Source: Oscillospiraceae bacterium
GTDB taxonomy: Bacteria > Bacillota > Clostridia > Oscillospirales > Oscillospiraceae
Length of the DNA: 41,131 nt
Assembly: GCA_015067525.1 (NCBI GenBank)
Contig: SVMH01000016.1
Location: 1-41,131 of the forward strand
Reading direction: 5' to 3'
The translations under genes were made by a program, and so were the position numbers. A model generated the notes under the pieces. It was not told where the DNA came from, did no database searches, and saw nothing but the letters and a program-made list of their open reading frames with translations. Below are positions 8,181-16,002 of the stretch, piece by piece; the stretch's first letter is position 1, and each line of letters starts with the position of its first letter.

Positions 8181-8848
8181 GCCTTGACCACCTTATATCC
8201 CACGCCGCGCATGGTGATGATGCGAAAATCCCGGCTGTCCCGGAACCGCTCGCGCAGACGGCCGATGTGCACATCCACCGTGTGGGTGTCGCTTTCGGAG
8301 TCGTAGCCCCAGATCTCATCCATCAGCTGCTGGCGGGTGAAGATCCGCCCGGGGAAGGAGGCCATCTTGTAGAGCAGCATGAACTCCTTCTGCGGCAGCA
8401 CCATGGCGTCGCCATCCACCGTGACGGTCAGGGAATCGCACTCCATCACTGTGGTGCCCAGCGTCAAGCGCCGCTCGTTGATCATTTGCGCCCGGCGCAG
8501 CAGCGCGCCTACCCGCAGCACCATTTCATTCACGTTGACCGGCTTGACCATGTAGTCATCCGTGCCGGAGAGGAACCCCTGACGCATATCGTCAAAGGCG
8601 GTTTTGGCGGTGATCATCAGCACAGGCAGATGGTGCCCTGCCTCACGCAGCGACTCCACCAGCGCGTAACCGTCCATCTCCGGCATCATGATGTCGGAGA
8701 TAATGAGGTCAAAATAGCTTTCGTCCAGAGCCTGCAGCGCCTCGCGCCCGTTAGACACGCCGCTGACCAGATAACCGCTTTTTTGCAGCACGTGCTCAAA
8801 CAGCTGCCGCAGCTCTTTATCGTCCTCGGCAATCAGGATCTTAAACAT
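8177..8848 (-). CDS. OmpR/PhoB-family response regulator
   Basis: A 223-residue regulator. The receiver domain is residues 1-120, with the acidic pair D9-D10, the phospho-acceptor D52 in LIISDIMMPEMDG, and the Thr and Lys switch residues in MITAK and VKPVN. A C-terminal winged helix (about 128-222) has the typical VDVHIGRLRERF and RGVGYKV. The start at 8848 (MFKILIAEDD) was preferred over an upstream in-frame ATG because the family begins here and AGGTGA lies just before. It heads an operon with the kinase and DegV protein. A promoter on the same strand lies at 8991-9018. Confidence 0.94.
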   Translation of the reverse strand: MFKILIAEDDKELRQLFEHVLQKSGYLVSGVSNGREALQALDESYFDLIISDIMMPEMDGYALVESLREAGHHLPVLMITAKTAFDDMRQGFLSGTDDYMVKPVNVNEMVLRVGALLRRAQMINERRLTLGTTVMECDSLTVTVDGDAMVLPQKEFMLLYKMASFPGRIFTRQQLMDEIWGYDSESDTHTVDVHIGRLRERFRDSRDFRIITMRGVGYKVVKA

Positions 8849-8937
8849 GGTGTCACCTGACCTTTCTTCGCGCGCCGGTTGCCGCTGTGGGCATACTGCC
8901 CCTTTTATCACAAAACAGGATAGCACGCGAGCATCAA

Positions 8938-8970
8938 TTCAAACTCAACTGAAGTTCAATAATCGTTGAA
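8938..8970. promoter_or_regulatory. Candidate operator: repeated TTCAA / TTGAA motifs
   Basis: In the leader of the response-regulator gene there is an inverted repeat TTCAA-N6-TTGAA (8955-8970). It is preceded by TTCAA (8938-8942) and CTCAA (8944-8948), the latter 11 bases from the next repeat. OmpR-type regulators bind direct repeats with about 11-bp spacing, so autoregulation is possible. This is pattern-based inference only. Confidence 0.3.
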
Positions 8971-8990
8971 AAACATACTTCTTCATTCTT

Positions 8991-9018
8991 ATTATAGCAG
9001 GAAATCGGCACGGTGCAA
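8991..9018 (-). promoter_or_regulatory. Promoter of the response regulator - kinase - DegV operon
   Basis: On the minus strand, TTGCAC (9013-9018) and TATAAT (8991-8996) are 16 bases apart. They point leftward, giving a leader of about 135 bases before the regulator. Confidence 0.6.
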
Positions 9019-9047
9019 CGGAAAATCTGCGCGCCGCTGCGACTGCC

Positions 9048-9076
9048 TTGACTTCTGCGGCGGCTTTCTATACAAT
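9048..9076 (+). promoter_or_regulatory. Promoter of the EamA transporter gene
   Basis: TTGACT (9048-9053) and TACAAT (9071-9076) are 17 bases apart, back to back with the leftward promoter at 8991-9018. The transcript would start close to the ribosome-binding site. Confidence 0.65.
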
Positions 9077-9109
9077 ACAAGGCGAAAAAAGGCGGAAAGG
9101 AGGGACACC

Positions 9110-10015
9110 ATGGAACGGAGAAAAGCGCTGCTGCCGGTTCTGGCAGCCATTGCCGGCAACGCATTCTGGGGCTTCAGCTATCTTTTTAACCGCGTCGCGC
9201 TGGCGGAAACCACGCCGGAGCTGATGCTGGCCATCCGTTTTCTGATCTCTTTTCTGCTGATGAACGTGCCCGTGCTGCTGGGACGGCAGAAGCTGCGGCT
9301 GAAGGGGAAGAAGGTGCTGCCGCTGCTGGCGCTGGCGGTGGCCGAGCCGGTGTGTTTTTATTCGGAGAGCTACGGCATCCTCTATACCAACGCCACCTTT
9401 GCCGGCGTGATCGTAGCGGTGGCGCCGCTGTTTGCTGTTTTGCTGGCCGCGCTGGTGCTGAAGGAATATCCCTCCCGCCGGCAGGCGCTCTACTGCCTTT
9501 TGCCGGTGGCGGGCGTGATCATCATGGTGCTCTCCGGCAAGTCGCTGGGCGTGGTGACGCCGCTGGGTGTGGCGTTCATGCTGCTGGACTGCGTGGCTAT
9601 CGCCTTCTACCGTCTCTTCAACCGCTGGAGCAGCCGGGAGTTTACCCCCTTTGAGCGCACCTATGTGGTGCTCATGGCCTGCACCGTGGTGTTCGTGACG
9701 GCGGCGCTGGTGTCGGTAAAGGGCGACGTGACCGCCTTTGCCGCGCCGCTGTGCAATCCGCGAGTGATGCTGCCGGTGCTGGCGCTGTGCTTGCTGTGCT
9801 CCATTGGCTCCAACATGCTGGTGAACTATGCCACAGGCCGCATGTCCGTGGCCAAAATGTCGGTGTTCAGCGCGCTGATCACACTGTGCTCCACCTTTGG
9901 CGGCGTGGTGATCCTGGGCGAGCCGTTTTCGCTGGCGGCGCTGCTGGGTACGGCGCTGATCGTCTACGGCATCTGGCAGGTGTCCCGTCCGGAGCCGGAA
10001 ACAGAAAACGTATAA
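9110..10015 (+). CDS. EamA/DMT-family transporter
   Basis: A 301-residue polytopic membrane protein made of two EamA repeats of about five helices each. The first starts with NAFWGFSYLFNRVAL and the second is about residues 155-295. Length and helix count match drug/metabolite transporters, which usually export amino acids or small metabolites. The start at 9110 is preferred over an upstream in-frame ATG because GGAAAGGAGGG precedes it and the family begins at this point. It is transcribed alone, divergent to the two-component operon, and ends in a strong terminator. The leu operon next door suggests, but does not show, an amino-acid substrate. Confidence 0.88.
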   Translation: MERRKALLPVLAAIAGNAFWGFSYLFNRVALAETTPELMLAIRFLISFLLMNVPVLLGRQKLRLKGKKVLPLLALAVAEPVCFYSESYGILYTNATFAGVIVAVAPLFAVLLAALVLKEYPSRRQALYCLLPVAGVIIMVLSGKSLGVVTPLGVAFMLLDCVAIAFYRLFNRWSSREFTPFERTYVVLMACTVVFVTAALVSVKGDVTAFAAPLCNPRVMLPVLALCLLCSIGSNMLVNYATGRMSVAKMSVFSALITLCSTFGGVVILGEPFSLAALLGTALIVYGIWQVSRPEPETENV

Positions 10016-10046
10016 AAAAGAGGGAGCGCTCAGCTCCCTCTTTTTC
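10016..10046. terminator. Terminator of the EamA transporter gene (bidirectional shape)
   Basis: The stem AGAGGGAGC / GCTCCCTCT has flanking A and T runs and begins 3 bases after the stop codon. Confidence 0.88.
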
Positions 10047-10133
10047 ATGCTTCGATATACAGTTCGCTGACGGCGTAAAGGGCCGCCTTGCCTGTTTTTT
10101 AATGTAGTAGCACAACTGCCGAAAAATTACAAG

Positions 10134-10178
10134 TTAAGAAAGCGGGCCGCGGCGGAAAACTTCCGCCGCGGCCCGCAC
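10134..10178 (-). terminator. Long hairpin after leuB (terminator of the leu operon)
   Basis: A perfect 16-bp stem (10142-10157 with 10161-10176) with a 3-base loop lies about 25 bases beyond the leuB stop. The T-rich stretch on the minus strand is short (TTTCTT), so it may also act to protect the 3' end. Confidence 0.65.
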
Positions 10179-10199
10179 CATTTTTGAGGATGTTTTTCG

Positions 10200-11270
10200 T
10201 TAAATGCGGCGACGGATCTGCGCGCCCATCTCGCGGCAGCCCACAAGGATGCCGCCTTCGTCCATAATGTCGCCGCAGCGGTAGCCGGCCTTCAGCGTTT
10301 CGCCCACGGCCCGCTCCACCGCGTCGGCCTCGGCGGCCATGTCAAAGCTATAGCGCAGCATCATGGCGGCGGCCAGAATGGTGCCGATGGGGTTGGCCTT
10401 GTCCTGCCCGGCGATGTCCGGCGCCGAGCCATGGATAGGCTCGTAGAGGCCTCGGGTACCCTCGCCCAGACTGGAAGAGGGGATCATGCCGATAGAGCCG
10501 GTGATCTGGCTGGCCTCGTCGCTGAGGATGTCGCCGAAGAGGTTCTCCGTCACCACCACGTCAAACTGGCTGGGGTCGCGCACCATCTGCATGGCGGCGT
10601 TGTCCACGTACATGTGGATGAGCTCCACATCGGGATACTCCGCCGCCACTTCGCTGACCACCCGCCGCCACAGGCGGGAGGTGTCCAGTACGTTGGCCTT
10701 GTCCACGCTGGTGACGCGGCCGCGGCGCTTCTGCGCCATCTGGAAGGCAACGTGGGCCACGCGGCGCACCTCGTGCTCGGCATAGGCCATGATGTCGGTG
10801 GCTTTCTGCCGGCCATCCACGGTTTCGGTGCGGTGCTCGCCAAAGTACACGCCGCCGATCAGCTCGCGTACCACCACAAAGTCGATACCCTTGGCGGCGA
10901 TGTCGGCGCGCAGGGGGCAGGCGGCGGAGAGCACGTCAAACATGCGGGCGGGCCGCACATTGGTGAACAGCTCCATGCCGCTGCGCAGCTGCAGAAGGCC
11001 GCGCTCGGGGCGGTTGTGGGACGGCTGGCTGTCCCACTTGGGGCCGCCCACGGCGCCCAGCAGTACGCTGTCAGAGGCGAGGCACTTGGCCAAACTCTCG
11101 TCGGGCAGGGGCATGCCGCAGGCGTCAATGGCATTGCCGCCCATGGGCGCTTCGGTGTAGGTAAAGCTGTGGCCGAACTTCTCCGCCACGGCGTCCAGCA
11201 CGGCAATGGCTTCGCCTACGATCTCCGGGCCGATGCCGTCGCCGCGGATCACGGCGATATTTTTGTTCAT
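10200..11270 (-). CDS. leuB: 3-isopropylmalate dehydrogenase
   Basis: A 356-residue NAD-dependent decarboxylating dehydrogenase that converts 3-isopropylmalate to 2-oxoisocaproate, the third step of leucine synthesis. It carries GDGIGPEIV near the N-terminus, [14 protein letters not shown] as the substrate-binding loop, and [12 protein letters not shown], the NAD-binding motif of the isocitrate/isopropylmalate dehydrogenase family. Length is normal. It overlaps leuD by 4 bases and is the last gene of the leuACDB operon. Confidence 0.97.
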   Translation of the reverse strand: MNKNIAVIRGDGIGPEIVGEAIAVLDAVAEKFGHSFTYTEAPMGGNAIDACGMPLPDESLAKCLASDSVLLGAVGGPKWDSQPSHNRPERGLLQLRSGMELFTNVRPARMFDVLSAACPLRADIAAKGIDFVVVRELIGGVYFGEHRTETVDGRQKATDIMAYAEHEVRRVAHVAFQMAQKRRGRVTSVDKANVLDTSRLWRRVVSEVAAEYPDVELIHMYVDNAAMQMVRDPSQFDVVVTENLFGDILSDEASQITGSIGMIPSSSLGEGTRGLYEPIHGSAPDIAGQDKANPIGTILAAAMMLRYSFDMAAEADAVERAVGETLKAGYRCGDIMDEGGILVGCREMGAQIRRRI

Positions 11271-11764
11271 TCTGCCGCCCCCTTTGCCTTCAGCGAGGCC
11301 ATCAATCCACCCTTGGCGATCATGTCCTTGATGAAGGGCGGGAAAGGCTCGGCCTGATAGGTCTGGCCGCGGCTCACGTTGGTGATGACGCCGCTGTCAA
11401 AGTCCACCGCAACCTCGTCGCCGGCTTCGATGGCCTCGGCGGCCGCGGGGCACTCCAGAATGGCGAGGCCGATGTTGATGGAGTTGCGGTAGAAAATGCG
11501 GGCAAAGCTCTTGGCGATGACGCAGGAGATCCCGCTGGCGGCAATGGCGATGGGTGCGTGCTCGCGGGAGGAGCCGCAGCCGAAGTTGGCGCCGGCCACC
11601 ATAATGTCGCCCTCCTTGACCTTGTGGATGAAGTCCTTGTCAATGTCCTCCATGCAGTGGGCGGCCAGTTCCTTGTGGCTCTGGGTGTTGAGGTAGCGGG
11701 CGGGAATGATCACGTCGGTGTCCACGTGGTCGCCGTATTTATGCACGAATCCTTTTGCGTTCAT
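11267..11764 (-). CDS. leuD: 3-isopropylmalate dehydratase small subunit
   Basis: A 165-residue swivel-domain subunit that pairs with LeuC to isomerise 2- to 3-isopropylmalate. The diagnostic [11 protein letters not shown] motif is present, as are the family's start ([15 protein letters not shown]) and [12 protein letters not shown]. The short length is that of the bacterial/archaeal small-subunit type used with about 420-residue LeuC proteins. The start codon directly abuts the leuC stop, and the 3' end overlaps leuB by 4 bases, so translation is coupled throughout. Confidence 0.97.
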   Translation of the reverse strand: MNAKGFVHKYGDHVDTDVIIPARYLNTQSHKELAAHCMEDIDKDFIHKVKEGDIMVAGANFGCGSSREHAPIAIAASGISCVIAKSFARIFYRNSINIGLAILECPAAAEAIEAGDEVAVDFDSGVITNVSRGQTYQAEPFPPFIKDMIAKGGLMASLKAKGAAE

Positions 11765-13027
11765 TTACATGACCTCCTTGGGATGGCAGATGTGGCCGGC
11801 AATGCCGCTGGCGGCAGCCACGGCGGGAGAGGCCAGATAGACCTCACTCTTGACATGGCCCATGCGGCCCACAAAGTTGCGGTTGGTGGTGGATACGCAT
11901 CGCTCGCCCTCGGCCAGAATGCCCATGTAGCCGCCAAGGCAGGGGCCGCAGGTGGGGGTGGAGACGATGCAGCCGGCGTCCAGGAAGATGTCGGTGTAGC
12001 CGCGGTGCATGCACTCACGGTATACGCTTTGGGTGGCGGGGATGATGATGCCGCGCACGCCGGGGGCCAGATGCTTGCCCTTCAAAATGGCGGCAGCGGC
12101 GGCCATGTCGTCGATCTGGCCGTTGGTGCACGAGCCGATGACGATCTGGTCGATGGCGATGTCCCTGCCGTCGCGGGCGGGGTGGGCGTTTTCCGGCAGG
12201 TGGGGGTAGGCCACGGTGCAGTCAATTTGACTCAGGTCGATCTCAATGGTGCGCTCGTATTCGGCGTCCGCATCGGCCTCATAGGCAGTCCACGGCCGGT
12301 CAACGCGGCCGGCCACATAGGCGCACGTCACGTCGTCCACGGGGAAGATACCGTTTTTGGCGCCGGCTTCAATGGCCATGTTGGCGATGGTCAGCCGGTC
12401 ATAAATGGTCAGCTCTGCTACACCGGGGCCGGCAAATTCCAGCGACTGGTACTGCGCGCCGTCCACGCCGATCATCCCGATGAGCGTCAAGATCACGTCC
12501 TTGCCGGACACGTAGGGGCCTTTTTTGCCCGTCAGCCATACGCGGATGGCGGAGGGGACCTTGAACCAGGTGTAACCGGCGGCCATGGCCGCACCCATGT
12601 CGGTGGAGCCTACGCCGGTGGAGAAAGCGCCCAGCGCGCCGTAGGTGCAGGTGTGGGAGTCGGCGCCGATGACGGCCTCGCCGGGGGCCACCAGACCCTT
12701 TTCCGGCAGCAGGGCGTGCTCGATGCCCATGGCGCCCACGTCAAAATAGTTGTCAATGTCGAAGCGGCGGGCGAAGGTGCGGCACTGCTTGCACTGGGTG
12801 GCGGCCTTGATGTCCTTGTTGGGGGCAAAGTGGTCCATCACCAGCGCGATCTTGCTTTTGTCAAACACCTTGTCGAAACCGGCGGCCTCAAACTCGTTGA
12901 TGGCCACGGGGGTGGTGATGTCGTTGCCCAGCACCAGATCCAGCCTGGCCTGGATCAGCTGTCCTGCCCGGACAGATTCCAAACCTGCGTGATGTGCCAG
13001 GATTTTCTGTGTCATTGTCATTCCCAT
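11765..13027 (-). CDS. leuC: 3-isopropylmalate dehydratase large subunit
   Basis: A 420-residue aconitase-superfamily protein that holds the [4Fe-4S] cluster of isopropylmalate isomerase. The cluster cysteines are in GSCTNGQ and [26 protein letters not shown] is the conserved substrate-side motif. Length fits the shorter, homoaconitase-like type that works with a separate LeuD. The first of several nearby ATGs (13027) was chosen because AAGGAG lies 7 bases upstream. It starts 11 bases after leuA. Confidence 0.96.
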   Translation of the reverse strand: MGMTMTQKILAHHAGLESVRAGQLIQARLDLVLGNDITTPVAINEFEAAGFDKVFDKSKIALVMDHFAPNKDIKAATQCKQCRTFARRFDIDNYFDVGAMGIEHALLPEKGLVAPGEAVIGADSHTCTYGALGAFSTGVGSTDMGAAMAAGYTWFKVPSAIRVWLTGKKGPYVSGKDVILTLIGMIGVDGAQYQSLEFAGPGVAELTIYDRLTIANMAIEAGAKNGIFPVDDVTCAYVAGRVDRPWTAYEADADAEYERTIEIDLSQIDCTVAYPHLPENAHPARDGRDIAIDQIVIGSCTNGQIDDMAAAAAILKGKHLAPGVRGIIIPATQSVYRECMHRGYTDIFLDAGCIVSTPTCGPCLGGYMGILAEGERCVSTTNRNFVGRMGHVKSEVYLASPAVAAASGIAGHICHPKEVM

Positions 13028-13038
13028 AGCGTTTCTCC

Positions 13039-14550
<1,512 letters not shown>

Positions 14551-14594
14551 GGTGTGTTCCTCCTGCGAGTTTGATTTTCAGACAGAACAAATCG

Positions 14595-14880
14595 AAGAGA
14601 TAAAAAAAGCCTCCGTCTCCTTCTTACGAAGAGACGAAAGCTTAAACTTCCGCGGTACCACTCTTGTTGGCATAGAATATGCCCGCTTTCTCCCATCGGC
14701 GCCATGGCGCGAATGAGGCCTCGCTGGTAACGGTGAGGAAACCCGTCTTTCCCTAACCGAAACTTTCGGCTCAGGAAAGATACTCGAGGGCCAGTGACGT
14801 CAACTCCCGCCCGCACTGCCTTGCACCGACCGGCAGCTCTCTGAAGCTTCTTGAAGCGACTTTTTCCCTGTCAACGTATT
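14595..14880 (-). ncRNA. T-box riboswitch leader of leuACDB
   Basis: On the minus strand the leader contains the near-invariant T-box sequence AGAGTGGTACCGCGG (14650-14664). It is followed by a terminator stem (about 14614-14636) and a run of seven T (14602-14608). Upstream is a stem I with AGAGAGC and GGTCGGTGCAAGGCAG, typical of the tRNA-elbow-binding region. A CTC at 14786-14788, in the 3' part of stem I, is the likely leucine specifier codon. Uncharged tRNA-Leu would stabilise the antiterminator and turn on leuACDB. T-box identity is very secure and the exact specifier assignment less so. Confidence 0.93.
14602..14636 (-). terminator. T-box-controlled terminator upstream of leuA
   Basis: CGTCTC/GAGACG base pairing plus the TTC/GAA extension is followed by TTTTTTT. 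It competes with the antiterminator formed by the T-box sequence immediately 5' of it. Confidence 0.85.
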
Positions 14881-14900
14881 TGTTCTTTTCTGTTGGACTA

Positions 14901-14930
14901 AAAATACAGGACGCAGGGTGCATTTGTCAA
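14901..14930 (-). promoter_or_regulatory. Promoter of the leu operon
   Basis: On the minus strand a consensus -35 TTGACA (14925-14930) is followed after 18 bases by TATTTT (14901-14906). The implied start lies just before the T-box stem I. Confidence 0.65.
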
Positions 14931-15117
14931 GGGAAAAATTTCACTCCTGCGAGAAGAAAGGTGGGAAAGTTTCTCTGTGCGAAACAAGATGCCGCCGCTT
15001 TCGGCGAAAAACCGTTGAAAAAATGTCTGTCGTTATGGAAAACAACGGGTGCGGGAGAACAGAAAAGCGGCAACTTCAGCGAAATGGACAAAAAACACAA
15101 ACAGGTGCATGTTTTTG
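14931..15117. other. Spacer between divergent leu and ilv promoters
   Basis: About 190 bases, rich in A-tracts, with no convincing reading frame. I see no clear CodY-type or other recognisable operator palindrome. Confidence 0.5.
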
Positions 15118-15146
15118 TTGCGAATCGCAGGGCGGGCAGGTATAAT
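15118..15146 (+). promoter_or_regulatory. Promoter of the ilv operon
   Basis: TTGCGA (15118-15123) and a perfect TATAAT (15141-15146) are 17 bases apart. Transcription would begin near 15153, about 55 bases before the leader peptide. Confidence 0.75.
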
Positions 15147-15208
15147 TGCAAACAAGAAAACCCGTTTTGGGCGTTTTCAAAGGAGCGGCACAGGCCGCGG
15201 AGGATACC

Positions 15209-15343
15209 ATGTTTATGATGAGCCTGATCAACATTCTGCTGGTTGACATTATTCTGGTTCTGGTACTGGACATTCTGGTACGGAAAGAGAATAGTGTGTT
15301 TGGTCATGCCAAAGGCAGAAGAGAAACGGCCGCCGAGATGTAA
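15209..15343 (+). CDS. Branched-chain-rich leader peptide of the ilv operon
   Basis: A 44-residue reading frame with a good GGAGG site 5 bases before its ATG. Residues 6-24 contain 7 Leu, 5 Ile and 4 Val out of 19, the rest being Asn and two Asp. A polar tail (from RKEN) ends at TAA. It lies between the ilv promoter and a terminator (15382-15415) just before the ilv genes. This is the classic layout of ribosome-mediated attenuation, in which stalling at Leu/Ile/Val codons prevents terminator formation. A 7-base segment in the tail (GGTCATG, 15302-15308) can pair with the terminator's 5' arm (CGTGACC, 15384-15390) as a minimal antiterminator. A small membrane peptide is the alternative reading. 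Confidence 0.8.
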   Translation: MFMMSLINILLVDIILVLVLDILVRKENSVFGHAKGRRETAAEM

Positions 15344-15381
15344 GCCAAGAGGCTTCATTACATACGACGAATCGCTGACAG

Positions 15382-15415
15382 CCCGTGACCCGACACAAGG
15401 GTCGCGGGTTTTTAT
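15382..15415 (+). terminator. Attenuator terminator of the ilv operon
   Basis: A 10-bp stem (CCCGTGACCC with GGGTCGCGGG, one G-U pair) with a 7-base loop is followed by TTTTTATT. It lies 38 bases after the leader-peptide stop and 24 bases before the next start codon, so it can only act on the ilv transcript. Confidence 0.85.
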
Positions 15416-15439
15416 TATGGTAAAAGGAGAGAGGCAAAC

Positions 15440-15670
15440 ATGGAGATGACCGGTGCACAAATTCTGATGGAAGCCCTTCTGCGTGAGAAGGTAGAGCGCG
15501 TGTTTGGCTACGCCGGCGCGACCATCTGCCCGGCCGTGGATGTTCTGCGTGCCACGCCTTCAACATTGAATCGCTGGCTGTGGGCGTCACGGACGACCCC
15601 ACCCTTTCCCGCATCACAATCATTGTCGACAGCGGCAACAGCGTGGTGGAGCAGATGGAAAAGCAGCTGA
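15440..15670 (+). pseudogene. Collapsed ilvB: first 37 codons only, then out of frame
   Basis: The frame starts with AAAGGAGAG and ATG and encodes the N-terminus of an acetolactate synthase large subunit (TGAQILMEALL, VFGYAGATICPAVDVLR). After about codon 37 (15550) the similarity ends abruptly. The next bases belong to an ilvN gene but are read in the wrong frame, giving a meaningless Trp/Ser/Thr-rich tail to the stop at 15668-15670. All catalytic and ThDP-binding parts are absent. It is not a copy of the intact ilvB at 16003, since the two N-termini differ clearly. It is probably the scar of a large deletion within an older ilvBN pair, or an assembly error. Confidence 0.85.
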
Positions 15671-15963
15671 ACAAGCTGGTGGAGGTCATCAAGGTCCGCA
15701 CGCTGGATGAAAACAGCATGATCGGCCGCGAACTGATGCTCATCAAGGTCAACGCCGGCGTCCGTACCCGGGAAAACGTCCTGACCATCTGTCAGGTCAT
15801 GGGCGCCAAGGTGACGGACATGACCCCCACCACCATGACCATGGAGATCTCCGACACCCCTGCCCGGGTAGATGATTTCGAGGCCATGATGCGCTCTTTT
15901 AATATTCTGGAAGTGGCCCGCACCGGCGTGATCGCGCTGCAGAAGGGCCCCGGCAAAATGTAA
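15556..15963 (+). pseudogene. 5'-truncated ilvN fused behind the ilvB scar
   Basis: In the frame one base back from the ilvB fragment, the sequence from FNIESLAVG to the TAA at 15961-15963 is an acetolactate synthase regulatory subunit missing about its first 30 residues, the first ACT-domain strand. The remaining ~134 codons have no internal stop: TDDPTLSRITIIVD, QLNKLVEVIKVR, and a complete second domain ending in RTGVIALQKG. It has no start of its own with a good ribosome-binding site. An in-frame ATG at 15655 lies 13 bases before the stop of the overlapping ilvB fragment, so weak coupled re-initiation is possible. It is clearly diverged from the intact ilvN at 17721. Confidence 0.82.
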
Positions 15964-16002
15964 ATATACCGGTCTTGGGATCGGTTAAAGGAGGAATATC
16001 AA

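Noticed and set aside
15146-15208. A longer start for the ilv leader peptide at 15146
   Set aside because: That ATG overlaps the last base of the -10 box and would lie upstream of the transcript start. The start at 15209 has GGAGG.
14880-15218. Overlapping short plus-strand frames between the leu and ilv promoters
   Set aside because: They cross both promoters, have no ribosome-binding site, and their composition is not coding-like.
15540-15565. Programmed -1 frameshift joining the ilvB and ilvN fragments
   Set aside because: A -1 shift would connect the frames, but no slippery heptamer or downstream stimulatory structure is evident. A fused 37+134-residue product would lack all catalytic parts.
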